This document shows, piece after piece, positions 7,437-16,798 of a stretch of DNA of 38,974 nt; the first letter of the stretch is position 1, and each line of letters begins with the position of its first letter. Below the pieces are notes generated by a model that saw only the letters and a list, made by a program, of their open reading frames with translations, made no database searches and was not told the origin of the DNA. The stretch is from the NCBI GenBank assembly GCA_002402195.1, contig NVVL01000007.1:1-38974 (forward strand), in the 5' to 3' direction. Origin of the DNA: Rickettsiales bacterium (GTDB lineage Bacteria > Pseudomonadota > Alphaproteobacteria > Rickettsiales > Rickettsiaceae). A program made the translations under genes and the position numbers.

Positions 7437-8089
7437 AAGCAAGTTTATTTTCGCCAATATTAATATTACTCATCATTACTTTGTTCATCAAGGCATCCTC
7501 TTTATTTGGGCGCATACAAGAGCAAACCAGCTATGCACTAGACACCAGCGCCACATCGATGCTAGTGAACACAGCATATGCTGGTGGACACAAGAAAAAA
7601 GCCCCACCGCCAGAGCCAAAGAAAATGCTACCTGCCATGCCGAAAAAGGCCAAAAAATCGACTGGTACCAGCATGGTAAACAATCTCACACGCTCTGAGG
7701 TCAATTTGTTGAAAGAGCTTTCCAAAAGAAGAGATAAGATAGACAAAGAAAAAAAGGCTTTAAAATTAAGAGAGCAAGTCCTGAAGGAAACAGAAAATAA
7801 AATCGACAAAAAAGTTACCGAGCTTCAGGCGCTTCAGTCTCAGCTCGAAGCTTTGATGAAAAAATACGAAAAGAAAGAGCACGGAAAAATCTTAAGCTTG
7901 GTCAAAATCTACGAAACCATGAAGCCAAAAGACGCCGCCAAAATATTCAACGAGCTAGAAATGCCAGTTCTATTGAGGTTAGTCAGCAACATGAAAGAAG
8001 TCCGCGTCGCCCCCGTCATCGCCGGCATGAACCCCTCAAAAGCCCGCGAGCTCTCCATAGAACTAGCCAAACAAAAACCGATTGAGTAG
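7433..8089 (+). CDS. motE: MotE-like periplasmic chaperone (MgtE N-domain fold)
   Basis: The 218-residue protein has an N-terminal signal/anchor (about 5-25), a basic Pro/Lys-rich stretch (KKKAPPPEPKKM), a long coiled coil (about 85-145) and a C-terminal MgtE_N-like module. That module contains LVKIYETMKPKDAAKIFNEL, then LLRLVSNMKEVRVAPVIAGM. In alphaproteobacteria, proteins of this build in flagellar operons are MotE, which stabilises MotC in the periplasm for motor function. It overlaps the preceding gene by four bases and ends the rightward flagellar operon. The symbol rests on architecture and location; motC is not in the window. Confidence 0.8.
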   Translation: MKASLFSPILILLIITLFIKASSLFGRIQEQTSYALDTSATSMLVNTAYAGGHKKKAPPPEPKKMLPAMPKKAKKSTGTSMVNNLTRSEVNLLKELSKRRDKIDKEKKALKLREQVLKETENKIDKKVTELQALQSQLEALMKKYEKKEHGKILSLVKIYETMKPKDAAKIFNELEMPVLLRLVSNMKEVRVAPVIAGMNPSKARELSIELAKQKPIE

Positions 8090-8362
8090 TTAAGGGGTGG
8101 AAGGATGGTGCTAAGAAATATTCAGAAGAACTCGAACTAAGCCTGCCCCATCCTCTAACCTTAAGCTAAAATACTTGTGGATATTTTAGTGCCTCATGCC
8201 TAAATTTCTGCAATCTCGAAATGTGAATTCGAATTTGCATAATATGGTTAATTGTCTTTCCTGTATATCAAATATTAATTATTAAAAGCTATGAAGCAAC
8301 ACCCGCAAACAAAGATAAAACAAGCCAGTAAAAATCTACTCAGAACAAGCCCCACGCTCGAA

Positions 8363-9148
8363 CTAATCCTTGATTAAAACACTCGCACGCACGGTCATGG
8401 TGACGCGATTAGTGCCTGGGGAGGCGGATGGGGCGTTTTTACTGCTTGCTCCCATGAGAGAAACTTCCTGCCCATAAGCGGGGTTCATGGGGAAGTGAGG
8501 GGCGTCGACATTGATGCTCTTGATTTCAATATCCTTCTTGCCCATAGCAACTGCTACTCTTTTTGACTTTGTGATTAATTTGACGATTGCCTTTTCCATC
8601 AAAGAATCGCGTATCTCCTCTTCCTTTTCTAATGAAGTGACATAATGAAGGCTCCGGAGCGTTAGTCCCATATTTTGTAGTTTTCCTGTTAATGTCAGAA
8701 TCTCTTCAAAAGCTTTGCCCTTTATAGTCATGGTTTGATTCGCATGCCAAATTATCTTGCGCGGGGCATCCTTTTTTCCTCTGCTGGAAGATTTATAAAC
8801 CGAAGATACGGTTGAAGTGTCGGCATCTTTTAGCTTCTTCACCTTGGCTAGAGCTAGTTTCATCACTTTATTTACGGTATTTTGTAAAGCTTTTGCGTCA
8901 TCGCCCTCTGCTTCAAAGCGAAGCTTGGCAACTAGAAGATCGTTCCCTGCCGTGCTATGCGTGCTTGCAGAAATATTTAAATATGTGCCCTCTTTTTTGG
9001 AGTCACACGCATATCCGGAAAAAGGTGCAGCAATTATCAGCGCCGCTATAAATGCAAATATTTGTTTTTTCATAGTAACCATCCTGTTTATACTAACTTT
9101 TTTTCTGTTCATACTAATCTCTCTGTTCATATCAACCTTCTTGTCCAT
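8363..9148 (-). CDS. SIMPL-domain (DUF541) periplasmic protein
   Basis: The core of this protein fits the SIMPL/DUF541 family: a secreted beta-rich protein with YLNISASTHSTAGNDLLVAKLRFE near the start of the mature part, a central TVSSVYKSSSRG and LTLRSLHYVTS, and the ending NRVTMTVRASVLIKD. Such proteins have been linked to stress or envelope functions, but no reaction is known. A clear signal peptide begins at the Met at 9073 (MKKQIFAFIAALIIAAPFSGYA, split here only by reading). Three other Met codons lie in frame upstream in a repeat array (9148, 9130, 9112), each behind a purine-rich stretch, so the true start is ambiguous. Using 9073 gives a conventional 236-residue precursor; 9148 gives 261 residues. 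It lies 27 bases after recN. Confidence 0.8.
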   Translation of the reverse strand: MDKKVDMNREISMNRKKVSINRMVTMKKQIFAFIAALIIAAPFSGYACDSKKEGTYLNISASTHSTAGNDLLVAKLRFEAEGDDAKALQNTVNKVMKLALAKVKKLKDADTSTVSSVYKSSSRGKKDAPRKIIWHANQTMTIKGKAFEEILTLTGKLQNMGLTLRSLHYVTSLEKEEEIRDSLMEKAIVKLITKSKRVAVAMGKKDIEIKSINVDAPHFPMNPAYGQEVSLMGASSKNAPSASPGTNRVTMTVRASVLIKD

Positions 9149-9168
9149 ACCAACTCCCCGTTCACACT
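9056..9168 (-). repeat. Tandem 17-21 bp units, each with a purine-rich stretch and a start-like codon
   Basis: Reading leftward from the recN stop, the pattern gtatgaacagaragrtta repeats with start-like codons at 9165 (GTG), 9148, 9130 and 9112 (ATG), 9091 (ATA) and 9073 (ATG). Unit lengths are 17, 18, 18, 21 and 18 bases. All from 9148 onward are in one frame with the SIMPL-domain gene. Most units carry a run such as ggggag, agaagg or agagag a few bases before the codon, like a ribosome-binding site. Confidence 0.75.
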
Positions 9169-9175
9169 AGCTTCC

Positions 9176-10843
9176 CTATATTATCAATTCCTTTGCAGCT
9201 TCAATGCTGGTTTTTGTGATGCGCTTGCCGGAGATCATTCTAGCAAGTTCCAGAGACCTTCCTTCCGCCCCCAGATTCCCAGCAACTACACTAGTATGAG
9301 TATCATGCTGAGTTTTTTCAACTAAAATATGTTGATCCGCCTTGCCGGCCACTTGTGGCTGATGTGTTATGATGATAATTTGCACCACACTGCTCAGCAA
9401 TTTCAAGCGCTCACCCATGGAGTCTGCCACGGATCCGCTGATGCCTACATCTATCTCGTCGAAAATTATCGTTTGCTTTGCGGCCTTATCAAATAACGCC
9501 ACACGAAGAGCAAGCATAAAGCGCGACAGCTCCCCGCCTGAGGCAATTTTATCGATCGGCTCTGGCGCCATGCCCGGATTCGTTGAGGCTATGAACCTTA
9601 CGCTATCTATTCCCTTAAGCGTTGCAACCTTCTCAGATGCCCCGGGGGCTCCAGGGGCTCCGGGTGAGTTTACCTCCACTTTGAAGATGGCTTTTTTCAT
9701 CTCCAAACTCCCGAGCTCTTTTGTAGTTTTTTCTGCAAGCTCGCGCGCAGCAGCGCTACGTTTTTGTGAAAGCGATGTTGCTTGCTCAAAATATAAGACC
9801 TTGGCCTGTTTTGCTTGATTTTGCGTATTGGCGCTATTTGCTAGCCTTGCCTCCAGGCGTTCTAATTGCTCTTCGGATTTGGCCAGGAAATCAGGTAAAT
9901 CATCCGGAGCGCAGGAATGTTTCCGCGCGAGAGTGCGTATTTCATATAAGCGATCATTGACCTCTTCTGCTGACTGGTCGATATTCTGGAATTCTTGCAA
10001 AATCTGAGTCAAGATGGTTTTGGAATCCTCGATTTTGTCATACATAATTTCAAGATTAGAGTTCACCTTTTCCAAAAGATCATGCTCACCAAAACTATCA
10101 ATAGATCGCTGAGATCTTGCAACTATTTGCTCAATCGAACTCGAGTCAAGATCGCGGAGAATATCGTTAATCTTAGCAATCTCCTGATCGCGATTTTGCA
10201 GCTTCCTTTTCATATCCGCAAGGCTATCTTCCTCGCCAAGCTGCACCTGACTTTTCTGCAGTTCCTCGCAGCTATGAGCCAGATACTCGATTTCCTCCGC
10301 CAGGGCCTCCCTGTCCTTTGCCAGCTGCTTTATTTCTTTTTCCAAATCCTGCCAGTTTCTATAACTCCCAGCAAGCTCCCGCAATTCAGCAGAGAAACCG
10401 CCATATTCATCAAGAATTTCCAAATGAGCAGCCGGAGTAACAAGCTTAGTATGATTATGTTGACCATGAAGCTCTAGCAAACAACCAAATAGCTGCCCCG
10501 TTGCTTTAGCGCTGACTAGCTGGTCATTAATAAAGAATTTCTTCCGCCCTTGAACATTTTGAACCCGCTTTATCACGATTTCAGAACCGGCCTCTATTTC
10601 TATATCTGATAAATACTTTGCAGCCGCATCGCTGCTGGCAAAACTAATTGCCACAGAGCACGAGTCAGCACCAGGGCGCACAAGACTTGTGGAGGTTTTT
10701 CCTCCAAAACAAAACAGAATCGAATCAAGAAGAATGGATTTTCCAGCCCCAGTTTCACCGGTAATAACGCAGAAGCCTTCATTAAAGTCTAAATCTAATT
10801 TCTCGATCAGAATAAAATCTTTAATATGAAGGCTTGTCAACAT
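9176..10843 (-). CDS. recN: DNA repair protein RecN
   Basis: RecN is an SMC-like ATPase acting in double-strand break repair. Walker A is GETGAGKS at residues 29-36. A long coiled-coil region follows (about 160-385). The ABC signature is IASGGELSRFMLALR and the Walker B region is IIFDEIDVGISG, followed by IIITHQPQVAGKADQH. The 555-residue length is normal. An insertion of Gly-Ala-Pro triplets (PGAPGAPGA) lies just before the signature region, encoded by a short tandem repeat near 9645-9665. The gene lies between bamD and the SIMPL gene, all leftward; bamD-recN is a common proteobacterial neighbourhood. Confidence 0.95.
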   Translation of the reverse strand: MLTSLHIKDFILIEKLDLDFNEGFCVITGETGAGKSILLDSILFCFGGKTSTSLVRPGADSCSVAISFASSDAAAKYLSDIEIEAGSEIVIKRVQNVQGRKKFFINDQLVSAKATGQLFGCLLELHGQHNHTKLVTPAAHLEILDEYGGFSAELRELAGSYRNWQDLEKEIKQLAKDREALAEEIEYLAHSCEELQKSQVQLGEEDSLADMKRKLQNRDQEIAKINDILRDLDSSSIEQIVARSQRSIDSFGEHDLLEKVNSNLEIMYDKIEDSKTILTQILQEFQNIDQSAEEVNDRLYEIRTLARKHSCAPDDLPDFLAKSEEQLERLEARLANSANTQNQAKQAKVLYFEQATSLSQKRSAAARELAEKTTKELGSLEMKKAIFKVEVNSPGAPGAPGASEKVATLKGIDSVRFIASTNPGMAPEPIDKIASGGELSRFMLALRVALFDKAAKQTIIFDEIDVGISGSVADSMGERLKLLSSVVQIIIITHQPQVAGKADQHILVEKTQHDTHTSVVAGNLGAEGRSLELARMISGKRITKTSIEAAKELII

Positions 10844-10883
10844 TATGCTACATCATTTAATTGTCTAATTATTCCAGCAAAAG

Positions 10884-11627
10884 TTATTTCAGCAAATTAT
10901 AACTATACCCATACCACTGGCTGTCATGATAGTTATGATTAAGCACAGCCGCATATTTCTTCGCCTCTTCTGTCAGTCCTAGCATAAGATTGCTTTCAAC
11001 CAGCCTATGCAAAGCCTCGGGAGTATGAGAGGTAGTGTCATATTTATCAATAACAGTTTGGAATCTTTTTATTGCCGCGATCGGGTTTTTCTTGTTCAGA
11101 TAATAACGCCCAACCATCATTTCTTTACCTGCCAAATGGTCATTCACCAGATCAATTTTAAGCGCCGCATCCGTTGCATATTTCGTGCCTGGGAAGCGTT
11201 TTATAACTTCTCTAAGCCCCTCGCGCGCATATCTCGTTCTGGACTGATCCAGCTTAACATTTGAGATTTGCGTATAGTTAGAGAGCGCCTTCAGATAATA
11301 TGCATATGCAATATCTGAGTGTCTTGGGTGGAGCTTGATGAAAATCTCCAGCACATCCACGGCCTCGTCATATTCCCCATCCAGATAAAGGGAATAAGCC
11401 TGCATAAGCTCTGCGCGCGGCGTGATTTCATTGCCTGGATGCTGGAAAAATATTTTCTCAAATTCCAGGGCTGCATTTTTATATTGCTTTTCCGCCAGCA
11501 TTCCAACACCAGCCTGATAAATCTCCGCAGCAGGGGTTATGGCATCAGTATCTTTAGGTTTTGACTTACAAGAAACAAGTGCAAACGATGCAAGAGCAAT
11601 CAAAGAGAGAGATTTTATATAATTCAT
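10884..11627 (-). CDS. bamD: Outer membrane assembly lipoprotein BamD
   Basis: BamD is the essential lipoprotein of the BAM complex that inserts beta-barrel proteins. The signal ends with the lipobox ALVSC (Cys 20). TPR-like helices follow: AEIYQAGVGMLAEKQYKNAALEF, RAELMQAYSLYLDGEYDEAVDVL and HSDIAYAYYLKALSNY, the last highly typical of BamD. The segment RYAREGLREVIKRFPGTKYA and the ending HNYHDSQWYGYSYNLL also fit. The 247-residue length is normal. It is followed by recN after about 40 bases and is divergent from the porin-like gene. Confidence 0.93.
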   Translation of the reverse strand: MNYIKSLSLIALASFALVSCKSKPKDTDAITPAAEIYQAGVGMLAEKQYKNAALEFEKIFFQHPGNEITPRAELMQAYSLYLDGEYDEAVDVLEIFIKLHPRHSDIAYAYYLKALSNYTQISNVKLDQSRTRYAREGLREVIKRFPGTKYATDAALKIDLVNDHLAGKEMMVGRYYLNKKNPIAAIKRFQTVIDKYDTTSHTPEALHRLVESNLMLGLTEEAKKYAAVLNHNYHDSQWYGYSYNLLK

Positions 11628-11686
11628 AATTTATACGTAATATTATTTTTAATTTTACCGATTTTTATTTTATACATGAAAATTTC

Positions 11687-11713
11687 CACTAAGTACAGAG
11701 TGTTTGTATTTTA
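11687..11713 (+). repeat. Direct repeat copy 1 (27 bp) upstream of the porin-like gene
   Basis: This 27-base stretch (core tacagagtgtttgtatttta) recurs at 13213-13239 with one mismatch. The two copies lie about 95 bases before and 40 bases after the porin-like gene. The core resembles the middle of the dispersed palindromic elements (agaatattttgtatttta). Confidence 0.7.
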
Positions 11714-11808
11714 TGACGAGAGTTCTGTATAAAAAATTGAATTACCAAGCGATGGTGTTGACTAATGCAATGAAACATGCTAGAAATGGCCAGATAATTT
11801 TTTAATCT

Positions 11809-13173
11809 ATGTTACACGTATTTAATATTATGAAAGAGCTTTTTTCCAGGGTTTTTACCGCTTTGCTGGTGATTCAACTTTATATTTTTGGCGCTTGCGC
11901 TGGCGATATCAATTATACTTACTCCAAGGATCAGGGATTATATGTAAATTTTGATGATTTGGGCAAAGTAAAAATTGGAGCTGATGTTGAATGTGGCTTT
12001 GTGAGGGATGGAGCTCTGTATGCTTCCTTTGGTGTTGAAGCTCAGATTTTCAAATGTTCTAAAGTTGTATTGAGTTTTGATGGTATTACCAACAATGCAG
12101 AGGAAGCCGGAAATTGGTTTTTCAAACTAGATGTAGCGCCATTATATGAATCTATAAAAGTTGAAAAAAAAGAAAGGAAGATTTATAAAAAAGACAGTAA
12201 GGGCAATGATATAGACGGCAATAATCACTATGTGGATTGGTATAAAAATCTTGGGAGCAGATTGTATTATTTAGGTAATATTCCCTTGATAGAAGCTTAT
12301 ATAGGATACAAAAACACACAACACCAAATTAAACTTGGTCGAGTAAAGACTATAATGGGACTTGCTGATGAAGAAGTGTTTTTTGGGGATGATGCTAAGT
12401 TTGCGCCTATGGGACATTGGCTTACTAGAGATTTGTTTTCTGGAATCGACTATGGTTTCAGCCATTCTCTAGCTGACATCAATGTTGCTTTATATTCAGG
12501 AGGCAATCCTACAAAAGGTTACTCCTACTATTTAGGCGGGGTGGAAACACCGAATTTAAAAAGTAATAACACACCATCATTTGCCGGTAAAGTTAAACTT
12601 AAATATAGCGAGTTTCTTGGTGAGGATATTGATGGGTATGTTTTTGCTTCATATTTGTCAAATATGACTGGATCAACTTGGGATAACGAAACACAAGATG
12701 GAAAAAGAAACGCTTCTGTGATTGCTTATGGCGCTACTTTCAAATTTAATACAGGCAATAAATATCTTAATTCTATAGGGTTTTTTGGCCAATATAACCA
12801 GTATATTTCTGGACTTAGAGAAAAAGGCTCCCAGAATGATGGGTCAAAAAAGTTTAAGGACATCAAGCAAAGTGGTTATTTTATCGGTACTGAACTAAAA
12901 GGTTTTGATGATAAAATAAGCCTTGGTGCTGCTTATGAAAAAATTGACAGGTTTGACTATAATCTCTTCCAATATTATAATTTTGCTGATAATAATCCGT
13001 TTAAAAATTCCAAACAAACTAGTTTGATTCTTCAAGCAAAATATAATATAAGCTCCATTGTTTCTCTTGTGATGGCATATCATAAGATTTCTAACAAGGC
13101 TTTATTTGCATCGGATATATTGGATACAAGAAAAACCAACCGGATGAAAATAGGACTGCGAGTAGCATTGTAA
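11809..13173 (+). CDS. Outer membrane beta-barrel, porin-like protein
   Basis: A 454-residue protein with a signal peptide (hydrophobic stretch about 15-28, cleavage near ACAGD). The rest shows alternating amphipathic strands rich in Tyr, Phe, Gly and Asn, as expected of a beta-barrel: YVNFDDLGKVKIGADVECGF at the start, IKLGRVKTIMGLADEEVFFG in the middle, SIVSLVMAYHKISNKA near the end and a final MKIGLRVAL strand. The RVKTIMGLADE segment resembles the L3-type region of alphaproteobacterial porins, but I cannot name a family. The Met at residue 8 is an alternative start. It is flanked by near-identical direct repeats. A passive solute channel or surface antigen is the likely role. Confidence 0.7.
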   Translation: MLHVFNIMKELFSRVFTALLVIQLYIFGACAGDINYTYSKDQGLYVNFDDLGKVKIGADVECGFVRDGALYASFGVEAQIFKCSKVVLSFDGITNNAEEAGNWFFKLDVAPLYESIKVEKKERKIYKKDSKGNDIDGNNHYVDWYKNLGSRLYYLGNIPLIEAYIGYKNTQHQIKLGRVKTIMGLADEEVFFGDDAKFAPMGHWLTRDLFSGIDYGFSHSLADINVALYSGGNPTKGYSYYLGGVETPNLKSNNTPSFAGKVKLKYSEFLGEDIDGYVFASYLSNMTGSTWDNETQDGKRNASVIAYGATFKFNTGNKYLNSIGFFGQYNQYISGLREKGSQNDGSKKFKDIKQSGYFIGTELKGFDDKISLGAAYEKIDRFDYNLFQYYNFADNNPFKNSKQTSLILQAKYNISSIVSLVMAYHKISNKALFASDILDTRKTNRMKIGLRVAL

Positions 13174-13212
13174 TATAGCTTCCAAGCATATTTATGGGGG
13201 CATAAAGATTCT

Positions 13213-13239
13213 CACTAAATACAGAGTGTTTGTATTTTA
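13213..13239 (+). repeat. Direct repeat copy 2 (27 bp) downstream of the porin-like gene
   Basis: Partner of the copy at 11687-11713 with one mismatch. It runs straight into aggcatgcggatatagctt, which resembles the right half of the palindromic element that follows at 13350-13431, so it is probably a diverged family member. Confidence 0.7.
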
Positions 13240-13349
13240 GGCATGCGGATATAGCTTCATAGAGTCCTGCCGGAGCTTGCGCATTTCTCAATAAGCAAAA
13301 GATCTAGCGCAGGCACAATGGTTCAGCAATCCGAATAAACAAACTGCTA

Positions 13350-13431
13350 CTATTAGAAGCTACGCGGGCAGGCCTAAATACCCTATATTTTTAGAGATTT
13401 TTTCATCTAGGCCTGCGGATATAGCCTCTTA
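13350..13431 (+). repeat. Palindromic repeat element at the 3' end of rimM
   Basis: The element runs from ctattagaagctacgcgggc through aggcctaaatacc and ttagagattttttcatct to gcctgcggatatagcctctta. It matches the left half of the element at 1205-1372, including the ttagagatttttt core. Its last bases (13429-13431) are the rimM stop codon, so the repeat touches or overlaps the gene end. Confidence 0.7.
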
Positions 13432-13923
13432 TCCCTTTGCGAAAACCACGTGATCCTTTGCCACGTGCGGGAAGAACTCTTTTGTGAAGGAGAACATTTC
13501 TTCTTTTGAATCAGAATCAAATCTAATCTCAATTATATCGCCTGCCCCGTAATTCGCTACGTTCGAAACTACACCTATTTTATTGCCAGAATCGTCTCGC
13601 ACATCGAGGTTTTTTAAATCCTCAAAATAAAACTCCTCCTCATCCAGGGTTTGAGAAAAATCCTCTCTCTGACAATATAGCTTTGTTCCTTTTAAGAGCT
13701 CCGCGTGGTTTCTGTCATTAGAGCCAGAGAATTTACACACTAGGCTACCTTTGGCTTTTTCCCTAAGAAATTTCAGCGCCACCACCTCTCCATTTTCGTT
13801 TACAAGGTTAGTGCTCAAGAGATTTTGCGCAGGGTCTGTATATGATTTTACAAGCACATCACCTTTGATGCCATGAGCTGAGGATATTACACCTACGAAA
13901 ATTAATTTATCTTCTTTTGTCAT
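13429..13923 (-). CDS. rimM: Ribosome maturation factor RimM
   Basis: RimM binds the 30S subunit through ribosomal protein S19 and assists 16S rRNA maturation of the head domain. The protein opens with LIFVGVISSAHGIKGDVLVKSYTD, the classical GxIxxxHGIKGE-type start, and ends with a PRC-barrel domain (EFYFEDLKNLDVRDDSGNKIG, GAGDIIEIR, FPHVAKDHVVF). Its 164 residues are normal. It lies between the porin-like gene and the divergent AsmA-like gene and is separate from its usual partners rpsP, trmD and rplS, a common dispersal in reduced genomes. Its stop codon lies at the edge of a palindromic repeat. Confidence 0.93.
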   Translation of the reverse strand: MTKEDKLIFVGVISSAHGIKGDVLVKSYTDPAQNLLSTNLVNENGEVVALKFLREKAKGSLVCKFSGSNDRNHAELLKGTKLYCQREDFSQTLDEEEFYFEDLKNLDVRDDSGNKIGVVSNVANYGAGDIIEIRFDSDSKEEMFSFTKEFFPHVAKDHVVFAKG

Positions 13924-14006
13924 CTAATTGATCTATTATTTAAAAAGGACTATCATTTACCAGTTAATATGTGAATTTATCGATTAATCTATAAAATATT
14001 AAAACC

Positions 14007-16604
14007 ATGAAAAAACTACTTATAAGCATAGTAATCATTACAGGCCTAATATTCGCATTAATTACCGCCTCTGTCTCGATCACAGATTTTAGCAGAGTAT
14101 ATCAGGATTTTACCAAAAGTGCTAGAATCGATATGCCCGCCATGGAAAAAAGCAAGTTTCGTATTAAAAAATTTCCTATTCCATATATCATAATAGACGA
14201 GATTAACCAAAAGGATAATATTAAATTAAAAAATATAGAAGTACACTTCACTCCGCTTTCACTACTAATGTTTGACCCGAAAATAGCTGAGATCAAAATT
14301 GAAAGCGCCATAAAATATATTAATCATGATGATGTGAATTTCCTGACTCACCATGAGTTTATTGCCGAATTGATATCAGAAGGCGCGCTGTCGCTTCAAG
14401 CCAAGATCGGCAGGCTTACATTCATAGAATCCGATGGGGATAGCCCTCTTGAGATAGAGGATTTTATCTATGAAAGCGCAGATGGAATCACGCATTTTCA
14501 TGGAAAAATCGATAAAAGCAGTCATATAACTGGGTCGTTTGCCCAATCTGGTGATGAAGTCATGTTCAAACTCAATATGGATGATTATCATTATAATGTG
14601 TCTATTGAGGAGAAATATAAAAACGCCGCATTGGAGTCTGGCAAAGTGAAAATTGTAACAGACAGGCTTTCCACTAATCTGTCAAACCTCATTCCTGATG
14701 TTAATAAGATTGCTCATATGCTGAGCAGCTCTGAGAATGTCACAATTACATTTGATATAAAACCAACACAAAATCATACAGAATTTAAAAATATCCTCAT
14801 TACTTCAAGCTTTTTAAGTGGCAAGGGTGAGGCAATATTGAGCACAGATGTAAAGCATGCAAGCGTGGTTGATTTCTCTTTTGATCAAATTGATCTAGCC
14901 GCTTGGAGCAAAGACAGGGCTCCAGAAATGAAAAGCAAAGATAACAGGGGAGAGGAAGAGCATCATCATACGATATATAGAAAATTTGATTTTAATCATA
15001 ATTTAAAGCTAAACATAACAGCAAACTCCGTAAAACTGAATGAACATAGCACCCTGAGCAAGGTTAATATTGCAGCTAATATAGGAGAAGGAGCGCTTTT
15101 GATCGAGGATTTTTCTGGCAAAATTGATCAAGAAGGTAAGTTCAACATCACGGGCGGAGTTGTGCAAAATTCATTCAGAAGCTTGTTTAATGGTAAAATA
15201 AAATTACATCACAAAGATCTAAATGATTTTGCTGAACTATTCTATGGCAAGGAGTCTTTAGCTAAAAACGCCATTCCTTTTTACCTATCATCGGACATCA
15301 AACTCAGCTCGGTGGATTTGTCGCTTAGGAACTTGCTCCTCAAAACAAACGAGGCAGAAATGATCGGGCATATTTCAACAAAATTCATCGGGAATAACAC
15401 GCGCACTAATGCGACCGTTAAATTTTCTTCCATGAGCTTAGATGATAATAACTTCCCCGTAATGCCTGGGATGCTTCAAAAATTCATCAGCTTTGCAGAC
15501 GGAATGAAAAAACCAGATTATTTAAGCAAATTCACCCCCATCAGGCAGATCAATTCCATAAGTAACTATGATCTATCTTTTGATAAATTAACATATAATG
15601 GGCGGTTATATGAAAATGTTAGGTTTAATCTGGAACTATCTCCCTCTAGGGCGTCCTTAGAGCAGCTAGTCATCCATTCTGGGGATGAGTTTATCGACAC
15701 CACATTAACCCTGGAAACAAATGACATCAAGCCGACATTAACCATCACGATTCACAACGCATATGCGCGGGCAAATTTCTTATCCGCCCCCTCCCTTCTA
15801 GCCCTGAAGAACAGAATCCTTGAGCATTTTGACCTGAGTAAAATAAATATCATTATGGATTGCTCATTTAAAAAGCTCTACGATGATAATGTTGTGCTTG
15901 AGAAAGTCTTGTTTCAAGCAAAGAGCAACAAAAACTTGCTGCGTATTTCAAAATTTTCTGCCAATCTATTTGGCGGGCGTCTTCAATCTTCTGGCAGTAT
16001 TTTATTGGAGCCCTACACTCTTAATTTTGTATATGCTCTGAATTCTGCGCAAATTGACGAGATCGCAAAATTATTCCCCAAAAACTTCCTCAATATAGGC
16101 GGAATTATGAGCGCAAACGGGGCATGGTCAACAAGAGGCGAGAAACCCAATCAGCTTTTATATAATTTCTATACAAAATCGGATATCATCGCCAAGAATA
16201 TTAAGATAAATAATTTCTCCATCGATGATTTTGTGAAAAAGATCAATCTCCCCAGCTATAATCGAGCAAACCTTAGCAAAGATATCAAAAAAGCTCTACT
16301 TACTGGGAGCACAACTATACTCGACCTTAAAACATCTGTTGAGATGACAAAAGGAATACTCAAAACCACTTCCGCTGCTTTTAAAACTAATTATAGCGCA
16401 GGCTCCAGCGCGGCTCTTTTTAATATTTATGATTTCAATCTTGATAGCTCCAGCATTTTCTCTTTCTATCTTACCGCTCCCAAAAACTCTTCAGCAAGCA
16501 ACGCAGAACCTACGCAAATAGGCATCACCGCAAAAGGCCAGCTATTCTCACCAAAGAAAGAAGCAACCTATAACAAGCTAGAGAAAGCTTTAAAGGCGAG
16601 ATAA
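14007..16604 (+). CDS. AsmA-like inner membrane-anchored protein
   Basis: This 865-residue protein starts with a membrane helix (about 3-24) and then has a long periplasmic part of repeating beta strands. Near the N-terminus is DNIKLKNIEVHFTPLSLLMFDPKIAEIKIESA in pieces, typical of AsmA-family proteins (AsmA, TamB, YhdP type). The C-terminal region has FGGRLQSSGSILL, ANGAWSTRGEKP and the LKTTSAAFKT strand, also AsmA_2-like. These proteins are thought to bridge the envelope and move phospholipids to the outer membrane. The Met at 14007 follows a weak Shine-Dalgarno region. It is monocistronic, diverging from rimM. The specific paralogue cannot be named. Confidence 0.75.
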   Translation: MKKLLISIVIITGLIFALITASVSITDFSRVYQDFTKSARIDMPAMEKSKFRIKKFPIPYIIIDEINQKDNIKLKNIEVHFTPLSLLMFDPKIAEIKIESAIKYINHDDVNFLTHHEFIAELISEGALSLQAKIGRLTFIESDGDSPLEIEDFIYESADGITHFHGKIDKSSHITGSFAQSGDEVMFKLNMDDYHYNVSIEEKYKNAALESGKVKIVTDRLSTNLSNLIPDVNKIAHMLSSSENVTITFDIKPTQNHTEFKNILITSSFLSGKGEAILSTDVKHASVVDFSFDQIDLAAWSKDRAPEMKSKDNRGEEEHHHTIYRKFDFNHNLKLNITANSVKLNEHSTLSKVNIAANIGEGALLIEDFSGKIDQEGKFNITGGVVQNSFRSLFNGKIKLHHKDLNDFAELFYGKESLAKNAIPFYLSSDIKLSSVDLSLRNLLLKTNEAEMIGHISTKFIGNNTRTNATVKFSSMSLDDNNFPVMPGMLQKFISFADGMKKPDYLSKFTPIRQINSISNYDLSFDKLTYNGRLYENVRFNLELSPSRASLEQLVIHSGDEFIDTTLTLETNDIKPTLTITIHNAYARANFLSAPSLLALKNRILEHFDLSKINIIMDCSFKKLYDDNVVLEKVLFQAKSNKNLLRISKFSANLFGGRLQSSGSILLEPYTLNFVYALNSAQIDEIAKLFPKNFLNIGGIMSANGAWSTRGEKPNQLLYNFYTKSDIIAKNIKINNFSIDDFVKKINLPSYNRANLSKDIKKALLTGSTTILDLKTSVEMTKGILKTTSAAFKTNYSAGSSAALFNIYDFNLDSSSIFSFYLTAPKNSSASNAEPTQIGITAKGQLFSPKKEATYNKLEKALKAR

Positions 16605-16798
16605 GCTAAAGCTTCATAATTTCTTAGAAAAGAAATCTTCCAGAAAGAAAATCGCAACCATTGCATTAAAAATACAAGGTGGTTTTTCGTCTATGAGCGC
16701 CTTCTCTCAAAAAAGGTGAAAAAGGCCAAGAATGCAGGTGACATTTTAGATCAGTAGTGCTAAAACCTTTGCAAAAGTAAAATAAAAGTATATACAAA

